Assembly (NCBI RefSeq): GCF_015627105.1
Contig: NZ_VTDM01000001.1
Coordinates: 1-64,000, forward strand
Reading direction: 5' to 3'
Source of the DNA: Acinetobacter baretiae
GTDB taxonomy: Bacteria > Pseudomonadota > Gammaproteobacteria > Pseudomonadales > Moraxellaceae
Length of the DNA: 64,000 nucleotides
Part shown: positions 55,996 through 64,000 of the stretch, one piece after another
How the letters are laid out: every line of letters begins with the position of its first letter
Position numbering within the stretch: the first letter of the stretch is position 1
Position numbers and translations under genes: made by a program
Notes under the pieces: model-generated
Told to the model about the DNA's origin: nothing
Seen by the model: only the letters and a program-made list of their open reading frames with translations
Database searches by the model: none

Positions 55996-58692
55996 TTATT
56001 GCCCCACATAACGCACTCCAAAACTAAAATCATAACTTTGACGTGCCGCTACACGATTTAAAGTACCTGTAACAACACCAGTACTGCCTAACGCGGGTGC
56101 TGTTACAGCATTACACGCGGTACAGCTAGGAGACTGAAATAAAACGGTATAGGCGGGCGTTATATCCCGAAAAGTAAATATTGTTTCCAAACCCGTAGCA
56201 CTCGGATTAGTCAGGGTAATTTTATATAAAACACATTGTCCTTGCCCATTATCTTGCTGGCCAATACTCAAAGGAGTATTACTATACGCTTCATCTGCCG
56301 TACCATCACAATTAAAATCACGTGCTTGTAACTTACTCAGGTTTAATTGGGTTTGATAAACAAAAGTAACATCTGTAACCGATGCTAACACTTGCCCACT
56401 GTTCGATGAGCTTAAAGCCACAAGCGTATTATTTGATTGAGTTATATTATTTGTGGCTAAATTCTTCACTTGTAACAGTAAATTGACCTGTTGATGAGCA
56501 CTTAATTTACCATCAGGTAGATCATTTAAAGTTCTAATGGTTAAATCACCTTCATCGTACACACCATTTTTATTAACATCATAAAAAAGCGTACTTTGAA
56601 ATGCATTTTGATCATTACTAATGACAAAACTATAATTTCCCACTAAATCTGTGGCTGTATTGTTTTTCAAAAAATGACTATAAATCACTGTACCTAATGG
56701 TGACACCTGCCCACGTACACTCGGCATAAGTTCAATTTGCGCTGTTGTATTAACACTTTGAATTGTCATCGCATTTTTAATCATGTCTTGACTCGGGTTA
56801 CTGGTATTATTTCCACTAACAAAGCTTGTAGAAAGCACACGAAAATAAATAGGTACTGTTGTGTTTTCATTGAGTGGATTGATTGCAACCACTGCACAGA
56901 CCAGTTGATTGTCACCATCATTTAAATAGCGAGTTTTTCCAATTTCTGTGCCTAAAGTTGTACAGTTTTCACTATTTTTTGACTCATAAAAACGGACTTT
57001 ACTTACCCCATTGGGTAAAGTTAAACGACTAAAATCGCTGCTTGAGTTGGCACTGAGCAAATATTCTGTTCCAAAGCCTGTATGTACAACATTTAACGGG
57101 AAAATCACCTGCCCACCGGCCACGGCATTCACACTTGTTGTTACGGTTAGGTTTTTCCATGGCATGCCTGAATTATCGATATTGCCATTACCAATACCAG
57201 TATTTTCTGGACTATTGACCAAATCAACCAATTGTCCTTTGGTGATTGCAGTGAGTGTACCTTCATTTTTAATGGTACTTTTTTTAGTTATATCACCGAC
57301 TGATTGTGCTTGTGGTGACACTTCAAATGTAGTGTCTGCGGTTACAGCATAGCTACTTGGTAGGCGTACTTTCACAATAATGGGAAGATATGTTCCAGAT
57401 AATAAGCTACCTGTATCGGCAATTCCATCACCATTCGTGTCGAGCAACGGCGTTACACCATCTATACGGTAAAACTCAAGCTGACTTCCCACGGGAAAAG
57501 TATTTGCTGTAAAGGTCAGGTTAAAACGATCTGTGGTGTTACCAATATTCCAAACATAGTTATTGAGTGTAATTTCTCCCCCTTGCGTAGTGGGCGTCGC
57601 CATGACTGTATTTGTTTTACTGCTGTCGCTCATGCTTCCATTAATTTTCACAGCATATATAGGTGCAACATTCACCACTGCTGTATTACTCACGTCTGTA
57701 ATATTTACAGTTGCAGTATTATTATCATGGTCATACTGCACATTTACCGTATTATTTATGCTCACTGCATTAATTTGATTTATTTTCACTTTAAATTCAA
57801 TATAACCACTCGTATTTGCAGGAACACTACTGAGCACAGCAGTAACAACATTAGATTTCACACTATAATTCATTCCAACAGGATCATTATTTCCTTCACT
57901 TGGATTGACTGTCACACCATTCCAATTTTCTCCACTGTTCGATTGATATATTAAACCTGCATCTAAAGTGTCTGTTAACGTCACTATACCTGTGGCTGTA
58001 CTGCTTAAATTTTGATAATCCAACCGAACAGTAATCACATCTCCATTTGCCACTGTAGTTTGAGAGAATTTTTTGCGTACCACAAATGCAGACTGATTGG
58101 TCAACGTTGCTGTATCTACATTGAGTTTAGTACCAGACGCATTGTTAAGGGAATTGACATTAAAATTTATTATCCCTTTTTGGCTTACTGTTGCACTTGT
58201 CGGTACATTCGCAGCCACAATTAAGCCAATCGACTCACCTGACGCCAAAGGATAAGAAGTGATTGCCTTACCATCTGGCACACCATCATTGTCTTTATCT
58301 AAAAATACAGATAAATTCGTAAAGTCGTAATGATCACCCGTTGTATTACTGGCAGAAAATGTATATTGATCCACTGCATTACCAGTATTGGTTAGAGTAT
58401 GATTAAAATATACCGTTTGCCCTGAAACCACTGTTTTTGTATTGTTTTCACTTAAATTCATCGAATAAACAGGCAATACGGTGGTCTGTACTAAATTCGA
58501 ACGGCTCACTTGTATAACACTCGACCCCTCTTCAGTATACTCACCAATCGCCATGTTACTAATAATTTGTTGACTTGACGTTGCGGCAAAACTCATTTGC
58601 GGTATAAGTAATAGACTGAACACAAAAATAGCCCAAACTATGATTTGTGTACGAATTTTTTCAAATCGATTGAGACTATTCATTTTTATCAT
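55996..58692 (-). CDS. Secreted DUF11-repeat protein (898 aa)
   Basis: The second gene of the operon. The signal peptide covers about residues 1-36 (VFSLLLIPQMSFA). It has the shared N-terminal module (SSQQIISNMAIGEYTEEGSS), then DUF11-type domains (VRLDYQNLSSTATGIVTLTD) and the C-terminal module CVLYKITLTNPSATGLETIF with DITPAYTVL. Three Asp/Asn loops (LDKDNDGVPDGK, LDTNGDGIADTG, YDVNKNGVYDEGD) occur at positions matching those of its paralogues. No anchor is visible. It starts 8 bp after the 886-aa gene stops and ends 8 bp before the next start, so the three are translated from one message. Confidence 0.8.
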   Translation of the reverse strand: MIKMNSLNRFEKIRTQIIVWAIFVFSLLLIPQMSFAATSSQQIISNMAIGEYTEEGSSVIQVSRSNLVQTTVLPVYSMNLSENNTKTVVSGQTVYFNHTLTNTGNAVDQYTFSASNTTGDHYDFTNLSVFLDKDNDGVPDGKAITSYPLASGESIGLIVAANVPTSATVSQKGIINFNVNSLNNASGTKLNVDTATLTNQSAFVVRKKFSQTTVANGDVITVRLDYQNLSSTATGIVTLTDTLDAGLIYQSNSGENWNGVTVNPSEGNNDPVGMNYSVKSNVVTAVLSSVPANTSGYIEFKVKINQINAVSINNTVNVQYDHDNNTATVNITDVSNTAVVNVAPIYAVKINGSMSDSSKTNTVMATPTTQGGEITLNNYVWNIGNTTDRFNLTFTANTFPVGSQLEFYRIDGVTPLLDTNGDGIADTGSLLSGTYLPIIVKVRLPSSYAVTADTTFEVSPQAQSVGDITKKSTIKNEGTLTAITKGQLVDLVNSPENTGIGNGNIDNSGMPWKNLTVTTSVNAVAGGQVIFPLNVVHTGFGTEYLLSANSSSDFSRLTLPNGVSKVRFYESKNSENCTTLGTEIGKTRYLNDGDNQLVCAVVAINPLNENTTVPIYFRVLSTSFVSGNNTSNPSQDMIKNAMTIQSVNTTAQIELMPSVRGQVSPLGTVIYSHFLKNNTATDLVGNYSFVISNDQNAFQSTLFYDVNKNGVYDEGDLTIRTLNDLPDGKLSAHQQVNLLLQVKNLATNNITQSNNTLVALSSSNSGQVLASVTDVTFVYQTQLNLSKLQARDFNCDGTADEAYSNTPLSIGQQDNGQGQCVLYKITLTNPSATGLETIFTFRDITPAYTVLFQSPSCTACNAVTAPALGSTGVVTGTLNRVAARQSYDFSFGVRYVGQ

Positions 58693-58700
58693 CTGCCCTA

Positions 58701-61361
58701 TTACGGTGTGACTTGTATAGAAAAATACAGTATGGCTTGCTCTTGAGGTGCAAGCCCCCCAATATTTGCTGATATTTGATCACCACGTACCACAACAGAC
58801 CCTTTACTGACCGAAGGCGCTAAATTACTCCGCAACACACTATATGCAGGAACTACATCATTCATAACGACATTGGCAGCTTGTGTTGAACCTTCATTTT
58901 TGAGTGTCAAACGATAAGTTACACACTGATTAGGTTTAATCGTTAATGCTGTACTACTGTAAGTTACGTTCAATACATTGGTTATTCGGCATGTCTCGTC
59001 TTTGTTTTGTTCTTTTGTTAAGCGAAGCTGTGTCGGATCAACAGTGGTTAAATCTGTATTTTGCACAGTACTTAGCGTTAATCCTTGCACGGTATTGTTT
59101 GCTGACACTACAAGATTAGCAACACTAGACACCCCATTGGTTGCAGTTGTGGGAGCTTGAACTTTTAATAATAACTGAATCGACTGTTGTGGGTTTAATC
59201 CGCCCGTCACAAACAGATCATTTGCAACAGGATCTGTTTCATCTAAGACACCATTATTATTGGCATCGTAATAAAGTACATAAGTAAAACCATCATTACT
59301 ATTTTGAGCAACGACTTTTAAATTAATTTTCCCATTGGCATCTCCCTCAACTAGTGTTCCCACATTCTTTAAAGTATGTAAGTACACCACAGTACCTCCA
59401 ACATTAATTCGACCTTGTTGATCATTGGCCAAAGTAAGTTTGCGTGACGCAATGTCAATCTGGTTTTTAATACTGTCACCTTGTGCATTCATTGGAGATT
59501 TTATAGCAAACCACAACGGTAAACTCGATACACTGGTATTGGCAGGAATACTTACTACAGCACAATATTGTTTTGTTGCGCCTGCAGCTATATTTCCTGT
59601 ATTACTCATTTCTCCTTGTAAATTTTGGCACGTTGCATCTGCATTATAAAATTTTACAATCCAATCTGCAGGTAAAGTCGTACTGACATTATTTACATCA
59701 ATGCTGACACTTGAAGCATAAAGATTATAATTATTGCTAGTCGAACTACTATTTTTCACCACCAAAGGAAAAGTAACGTTCGTTGCCTTTACACCACTTT
59801 TAATCAATAGAGCCTGCCCTGTTGAACCCGTAACATTACCAACACCTATACCTGTATTATTGCTGTTATATAAATCACTTTCACCAACAGCAATGCTATT
59901 TATGAGTCGATTACGGGTACTATTTTTTATGGTCGTATCTATCGATGATGTTGCTGTAATATCAAAATCCATCACATTTGAAGACATACAATTTGATGGA
60001 AAATAAATGCCTAATTTTATACGTTTTGAAGCACCTGCAGCTAAACTTCCCGTATCGACCACACCATCGCCATTGGTATCTGTCAGCAATGTACGGCCAT
60101 CTGCATGGTACATACGCACCACTGCGCACTGAGGAACATTATTAGACACTACCGTTAAATTATAATTATCTGTGGCTTGGCCTGTATTCCAAACATAATT
60201 ATCAAATTGAATTTCTTTAGCAACACCACCAAAGGTATTATTTAAACTTTGCAGATTATTTGGGTCGTTATTGGGCTCACCATCATCATTTGCACTACTT
60301 GCATTTGTATTAAGTATTACAGCAAGTGTTTGTTCTACATTAAAAATGACTGTATTGGTCAGTGCACTTTTAATTACTGTATTTGATGTATTGTATTGTT
60401 GATAACTGGCTGTATTTGATATTTTGGATGCAGCATTACTATTCACAATTGCTTTAAAGCGAATATTTCCTTTACTTAAAGGTGCAACATTTTCAACTTC
60501 AATGTCAATTTGTCCACGATTGGATTTATATTTAATACCTGTGTTAGTTGTCGCTTCAATATCATCTGCATCTGTGAGCACCCCTGAACCATTGCTCCAA
60601 CTGGCACTATTGTTTTCATAGCTTACATCTGTTGCCAATGTATCTTTTAAAACTAATCGTGCTGAAGCTGTACCTGTATTGATATAATTGAGGGTGTATA
60701 TAATTTCTGTACCTGTTTTACCGGTACTCAAATGTTGTGCTTTTGTCACTTGTATAACCGCATCATCAACCACTTTGGCTGTGTCATTAACGGTCATCGT
60801 TATATTACTATTGTGCTGACTTGTTGCTGTTAACGTAAAATTTGCACTATTGCTTTCAAGCACAGTTGTCGGAATACTTCCCACTACAACAAGCGAGGCA
60901 GATTCACCTGCTTCTAGTCGAAAGCTTGCACTTTCATTGAGCAAATTATTATTATCATCAGGCTCTCCATTTTGATCCCGATCGATATAAACTGCCATAT
61001 TTTCCAAATTAAATTGGTCGTTTGTTAATTGTTTTAAGCTTAATTTATAATCGTCAACAATATTACCTGTGTTTAATAACACATGTGGAAAGCTGACTTT
61101 ACTACCAATGGTGCCAATATTTTGCTGATTACTTTGTAAACTGAGCGAGTAAATGGCCTGAACCGTTAAAATAACAGGGTTTGAGTTAATGACTTGTAAA
61201 TTACCTTGCTCATCGTAAAAATCACCACTTGCAATATTCGTAATACTACTTCCCGCTTTAGGTTGCGCAAACGCCAAAGTGCTAAAACAGGTAATTAAAA
61301 AACCAATCAAAGCAATCCATGTTGTTCGAAAAACAGCACTTTGACTAAGAGCGGTAATCAT
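58701..61361 (-). CDS. Secreted DUF11-repeat protein (886 aa), first gene of the operon
   Basis: The signal peptide covers about residues 1-32 (LIGFLITCFSTLAFA). The shared N-terminal module follows (PKAGSSITNIASGDFYDEQG), then DUF11-type Ig domains (IIYTLNYINTGTASARLVLKD) and the C-terminal module CVTYRLTLKNEGSTQAANVV with DVVPAYSVL. Three Asp/Asn loops are visible (IDRDQNGEPDD, TDTNGDGVVDTG, YDANNNGVLDETD). No anchor or sorting signal is seen. The ATG has AAGGA at six bases. The 15-copy octanucleotide repeat lies about 200 bp upstream, so its copy number could affect expression of all three genes. Confidence 0.82.
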   Translation of the reverse strand: MITALSQSAVFRTTWIALIGFLITCFSTLAFAQPKAGSSITNIASGDFYDEQGNLQVINSNPVILTVQAIYSLSLQSNQQNIGTIGSKVSFPHVLLNTGNIVDDYKLSLKQLTNDQFNLENMAVYIDRDQNGEPDDNNNLLNESASFRLEAGESASLVVVGSIPTTVLESNSANFTLTATSQHNSNITMTVNDTAKVVDDAVIQVTKAQHLSTGKTGTEIIYTLNYINTGTASARLVLKDTLATDVSYENNSASWSNGSGVLTDADDIEATTNTGIKYKSNRGQIDIEVENVAPLSKGNIRFKAIVNSNAASKISNTASYQQYNTSNTVIKSALTNTVIFNVEQTLAVILNTNASSANDDGEPNNDPNNLQSLNNTFGGVAKEIQFDNYVWNTGQATDNYNLTVVSNNVPQCAVVRMYHADGRTLLTDTNGDGVVDTGSLAAGASKRIKLGIYFPSNCMSSNVMDFDITATSSIDTTIKNSTRNRLINSIAVGESDLYNSNNTGIGVGNVTGSTGQALLIKSGVKATNVTFPLVVKNSSSTSNNYNLYASSVSIDVNNVSTTLPADWIVKFYNADATCQNLQGEMSNTGNIAAGATKQYCAVVSIPANTSVSSLPLWFAIKSPMNAQGDSIKNQIDIASRKLTLANDQQGRINVGGTVVYLHTLKNVGTLVEGDANGKINLKVVAQNSNDGFTYVLYYDANNNGVLDETDPVANDLFVTGGLNPQQSIQLLLKVQAPTTATNGVSSVANLVVSANNTVQGLTLSTVQNTDLTTVDPTQLRLTKEQNKDETCRITNVLNVTYSSTALTIKPNQCVTYRLTLKNEGSTQAANVVMNDVVPAYSVLRSNLAPSVSKGSVVVRGDQISANIGGLAPQEQAILYFSIQVTP

Positions 61362-61557
61362 TTTTCATCCTTAAAACGAGTGATCATCATCATTTTTTAT
61401 TAAAATTTAAAAAAAACTACAAAAAATTACGTCCATGCAACATATTAAATAAATCTTTAACATAGAACAAGGTACATGTGCTGTTTTATACGTATAAAGC
61501 ATCTAACTTCAAACTTTAATACAGGGTTATTTTCATTTTACATCTGCTGTAAATCAA
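61362..61557. other. Upstream region of the DUF11 operon
   Basis: AT-rich spacer between the operon start and the octamer array. It holds the promoter candidate below and a palindromic TTTATACGTATAAA overlapping its -10. No gene is seen on the minus strand. Confidence 0.6.
61485..61512 (-). promoter_or_regulatory. Candidate promoter of the DUF11 operon
   Basis: On the minus strand TTGAAG (61507-61512) and TATAAA (61485-61490) are 16 bp apart. The octanucleotide array begins 45 bp upstream of the -35. A weaker alternative is TTGTTC/TAATAT with 17 bp spacing near 61440-61470. Confidence 0.5.
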
Positions 61558-61680
61558 AGAACATCAGAACATCAGAACATCAGAACATCAGAACATCAGA
61601 ACATCAGAACATCAGAACATCAGAACATCAGAACATCAGAACATCAGAACATCAGAACATCAGAACATCAGAACATCAGA
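61558..61680. repeat. Octanucleotide tandem repeat (unit AGAACATC)
   Basis: Fifteen full copies of AGAACATC (GATGTTCT on the minus strand) plus three bases, all identical. It lies upstream of the DUF11 operon promoter candidate and downstream of the His-rich protein gene. The plus strand is open in all three frames through the array, but this looks like a property of the repeat and not a gene. Confidence 0.97.
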
Positions 61681-61737
61681 TACATTTAAACTTAAATCCA
61701 TTTCACGAAAATAGAGATAAATACAATGGCTTTCCAT

Positions 61738-61768
61738 AAAAAAAGCCCCAACAATTGTGAGGCTTTTG
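61738..61768 (-). terminator. Terminator of the urease accessory operon
   Basis: AAAAGCC and GGCTTTT close a stem around ACAATTGT. On the minus strand it is followed by seven T, 13 bp after the last gene. Confidence 0.8.
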
Positions 61769-61780
61769 GCTAAACCAAAA

Positions 61781-62134
61781 CTATTTAATTACGTCGATGG
61801 TACCATGATCGTCACAGTGATCACCATGCGGATGGTGTAAATGACCATCAACTAAGTAATCGATATGGTCACCATGTGGCACAGCTTCATGCCCACAATT
61901 TGGACCATGCACATGCTCTTTGTCATGTCCCGAACAGTGATGCTGTGGTGTGCAATCTGCAGGGTTTTTTGCATCAACGGCAATCACATGTTCATCGACA
62001 TGCGACTCATGCGGGTGGTGTAAATGGCCATCATGTAAATAATCCACATGATCTTCATGTTTGATCGCTGTATGTCCACAGCCTTCGCCATGTTGATGTT
62101 CGTGGTTTGTGTGATGCTTATGATTACAAGTCAT
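61781..62134 (-). CDS. Histidine-rich metal-binding protein with internal duplication
   Basis: A 117-residue protein with over a quarter His, plus Asp, Glu and four or more Cys. Two copies of a unit, CGHTAIKHEDHVDYLHDGHL and CGHEAVPHGDHIDYLVDGHL, each continue HHPH. The N-terminal MTCNHKHHTNHEHQHGEGCGH adds further ligands. No signal peptide is seen, so it is cytoplasmic. It lies about 80 bp downstream of ureG in the same direction, ends at a terminator, and so is probably a nickel or zinc store or donor for the urease system. The metal is inferred from context. Confidence 0.8.
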   Translation of the reverse strand: MTCNHKHHTNHEHQHGEGCGHTAIKHEDHVDYLHDGHLHHPHESHVDEHVIAVDAKNPADCTPQHHCSGHDKEHVHGPNCGHEAVPHGDHIDYLVDGHLHHPHGDHCDDHGTIDVIK

Positions 62135-62217
62135 GCAATTACCCTCTTTTTGATTTCATACAAATCACATAAAGTAGTGATGTATTTAATGCCAGCTACA
62201 ACTATACCACCGCAATC

Positions 62218-62832
62218 TTATGATGTAAAAAGCCCCTGCTTTTCTATGAACTCAATCACTTGTTCTACACCATCTTGTGTTTTCATGTTTGAAAAAATGA
62301 AAGGTTTATCACCACGCATACGTTTTGCATCTTGTGCCATAATCTCTAAATTTGCCCCAACCATAGGAGCTAAATCTGTTTTGTTAATAATTAATAAATC
62401 TGATTTAGTAATGCCAGGCCCACCTTTACGTGGAATTTTTTCACCACCCGACACATCAATCACATATAGCGTTAGATCAGATAGTTCAGGACTAAACGTT
62501 GCCGCTAAATTATCTCCACCACTTTCAATAATAATCAGCTCTAACCCATCAAATTTTTCACATAAATCATCTATAGCCGCCAAGTTAATTGAAGCATCTT
62601 CACGAATTGCAGTGTGTGGACAACCACCTGTTTCGACTCCCACAATTCGCTCTGGGTCCATGGCTTGATGACGTGTAAGAAAATTTGAATCCTCTTTGGT
62701 ATAAATGTCATTGGTGACGACTGCCATATTGTATTTTTCTCTTAAAATACGACATAAATTTAACGTTAATGCAGTTTTCCCTGAACCAACAGGGCCGCCA
62801 ATACCTACACGCAATGGGCTACGTTGTGTCAT
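62218..62832 (-). CDS. ureG: Urease accessory GTPase UreG
   Basis: UreG is the SIMIBI-class GTPase that delivers nickel to apo-urease. The 204-residue protein has the P-loop [11 protein letters not shown] (12-22), the metal-binding CPH motif in [15 protein letters not shown], the [15 protein letters not shown] segment, and the [11 protein letters not shown] base-recognition motif. The ATG follows AAGGAAAAACAC. It is 15 bp after ureF, in the ureE-ureF-ureG order. Confidence 0.98.
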   Translation of the reverse strand: MTQRSPLRVGIGGPVGSGKTALTLNLCRILREKYNMAVVTNDIYTKEDSNFLTRHQAMDPERIVGVETGGCPHTAIREDASINLAAIDDLCEKFDGLELIIIESGGDNLAATFSPELSDLTLYVIDVSGGEKIPRKGGPGITKSDLLIINKTDLAPMVGANLEIMAQDAKRMRGDKPFIFSNMKTQDGVEQVIEFIEKQGLFTS

Positions 62833-62847
62833 GTGTTTTTCCTTATT

Positions 62848-63510
62848 TTAAGATCTAAAAAGTCGTGAATATTGTGTTTCATGTTGCATGCTTAGCATAG
62901 CGTATTGGGGTAATGCACTCGATAAACATTCATCAGGCAAAGCCATTGCTTGTTGTACAACCAATGGTACATGCGCATGTAAATGCCATAAAATACGTTG
63001 ACCACTCATCTGACCTAAAGGCACGGTTTTAACTGCAGCAAGCACCTGATTTTCGAGTACAGTAAACGTATATGCCGTTAGCACTTCATGTACACCAAGC
63101 CCCAACTCACCACACAAATGTGCATATACAGGCACAAAACCCAATTGCTTCTTTACTTGAACTGGTTTTTTTAATACATCTCTAATCCATGCATTCAATG
63201 AAAATGCAAGTTGTTGCGATTCTGCCAATAATTCTTTACTTTCACGGCTTGCTCGATACATATTGGCCCAAGATAAAAACTCAGTTTCATTTTGATACGA
63301 AAGAAGTAGCCGCTTTAAAATAGGTAATTCAAAGCGTGCTAAGAGCATATATAGCACATCATCAAAATAGTGAATTGCTGATGCTTCATCATGCACAGTT
63401 CCACAATGAATGGCTGTTTCTACACCTTGTGAATAACAATACGCACCCACAGGTAAAGCTGTAGATGACAAACTGAGAAGCTGAAGTAATTGGGCTGAAT
63501 TAATGTCCAT
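62848..63510 (-). CDS. ureF: Urease accessory protein UreF
   Basis: UreF bridges UreG and urease during metal insertion. The 220-residue all-helical protein has [20 protein letters not shown] at the N-terminus and the conserved C-terminal region around [17 protein letters not shown]. Its start overlaps the end of ureE by 11 bp, so translation is coupled. Confidence 0.95.
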   Translation of the reverse strand: MDINSAQLLQLLSLSSTALPVGAYCYSQGVETAIHCGTVHDEASAIHYFDDVLYMLLARFELPILKRLLLSYQNETEFLSWANMYRASRESKELLAESQQLAFSLNAWIRDVLKKPVQVKKQLGFVPVYAHLCGELGLGVHEVLTAYTFTVLENQVLAAVKTVPLGQMSGQRILWHLHAHVPLVVQQAMALPDECLSSALPQYAMLSMQHETQYSRLFRS

Positions 63511-63982
63511 GATGGTGTAAAGATTTAATTGGGCTCAAGCGATGCTCATGAGCATGTTGAGCATATGCACCACTTTCAGGTTCAAAAGGATGCTCAACCT
63601 GTATCACTGTTAGGCCTAAACCTTCAACCATTTCTGCCAGTACATGATCTGGCTCAAAATATAAAGCAGAAGGTGTTAACATGAGTGGAACATGACGATT
63701 TCCCAAATGATACGCGGCTTTGAGTAAATCAAAATCTGATTGTGCTGTGACTTGCATCAGCGTTTCTGCTTTGGCATCAATGCGTAAAATATCACCATCT
63801 TTTGTGGCAATATATGCGCCACTGCGAAGAATTCCTGTTCTTGGCAAATCTGCACCAATATCAGTCATGTCCTTCATTTGTGCACGAAATCTAGATTTTT
63901 GTCGTGTATCAAAACATAACTCTAAAGTGTCAAATGTATCTGATGATGAAATTTCATCTAAACGTTGTGTATAAATTTTCAT
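63500..63982 (-). CDS. ureE: Urease accessory protein UreE
   Basis: UreE is the nickel metallochaperone of the urease system. The 160-residue protein has the peptide-binding N-domain (about 1-70), the metal-binding C-domain with [12 protein letters not shown] (conserved His), and a His-containing tail ending HHHGH that can bind extra nickel. It is the first urease gene visible. ureABC and ureD are expected to the right of the window. Confidence 0.95.
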   Translation of the reverse strand: MKIYTQRLDEISSSDTFDTLELCFDTRQKSRFRAQMKDMTDIGADLPRTGILRSGAYIATKDGDILRIDAKAETLMQVTAQSDFDLLKAAYHLGNRHVPLMLTPSALYFEPDHVLAEMVEGLGLTVIQVEHPFEPESGAYAQHAHEHRLSPIKSLHHHGH

Positions 63983-64000
63983 AAAACAATCTATCTTGAG

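Noticed and set aside
61558..61680. CRISPR array
   Set aside because: The units are 8 bp, contiguous and identical, with no spacers and no cas genes. The same holds for 1-199.
61476..61739. An 87-residue frame with eight-residue repeats (RTSEHQNI) across the octamer array
   Set aside because: The frame is open only because the 8-bp repeat has no stop on this strand. It runs against the promoter region of the DUF11 operon, has a weak ribosome binding site and no recognisable protein outside the array.

Overview
The window is an AT-rich gammaproteobacterial chromosome segment that reads as Acinetobacter (Moraxellaceae). The pointers are the rubredoxin-EstB-OxyR block, the tsf/rpsB/map, etfB-etfA and lptM-lysA-dapF-xerC gene groups, a hemP-type small gene with a Fur box, and an 894-residue GyrA with the QRDR sequence expected for the genus. 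The genus assignment is inference from gene content and protein sequence, without a database search.

Layout. 1-199 is an octanucleotide tandem repeat cut by the window edge. 0.3-11 kb holds housekeeping genes: tsf, rpsB, map, a nitroreductase, rubA-estB-oxyR (with no rubB between rubA and estB), gyrA and etfBA. 11-17 kb holds a LysE-type exporter divergent from an Lrp-type regulator, a GNAT acetyltransferase, a PaiB-like protein, and the leftward operon lptM-lysA-dapF-xerC. 17-25 kb has a CycA-type permease, radA, a Tim44-domain membrane protein, a DegS-like protease, a Nif3-family protein, about 780 bp of non-coding DNA, two almost identical tRNA-Asn genes, a NUDIX hydrolase and hemP under a Fur box. 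25-33 kb has a MocR-type regulator, a four-gene envelope lipoprotein operon (COG3014, YcfL, LpoB, CsgG-like), an orphan GspE/PilB-type ATPase and trmO. 33-43 kb has fpr, an RnfB/RsxB-like ferredoxin, nth, a 58-residue membrane protein, adk, a DUF445 protein, gdhA (TTG start), mrdA (PBP2) and rsmD.

The most unusual part is 43.0-61.4 kb. Six genes, all leftward, encode secreted DUF11/SdrD_B-type repeat proteins: three in a tight operon (886, 898 and about 890 aa), then a single-domain 165-aa protein, a 903-aa paralogue and a 2011-aa protein that ends in an apparent outer-membrane beta-barrel. Four of them share an N-terminal module, several share a C-terminal module, and twelve Asp/Asn-rich loops of calcium-binding type are spread among five of them. 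A 15-copy octanucleotide repeat lies about 45 bp upstream of the best promoter candidate for the operon, an arrangement that could give phase-variable expression. I recognise no described system here. A candidate model is a multi-component surface layer or adhesin whose soluble repeat proteins associate with the barrel protein.

The right end (61.8-64 kb) carries a His-rich metal-binding protein followed upstream by ureG, ureF and ureE, the distal part of a urease operon whose structural genes probably lie beyond the window.
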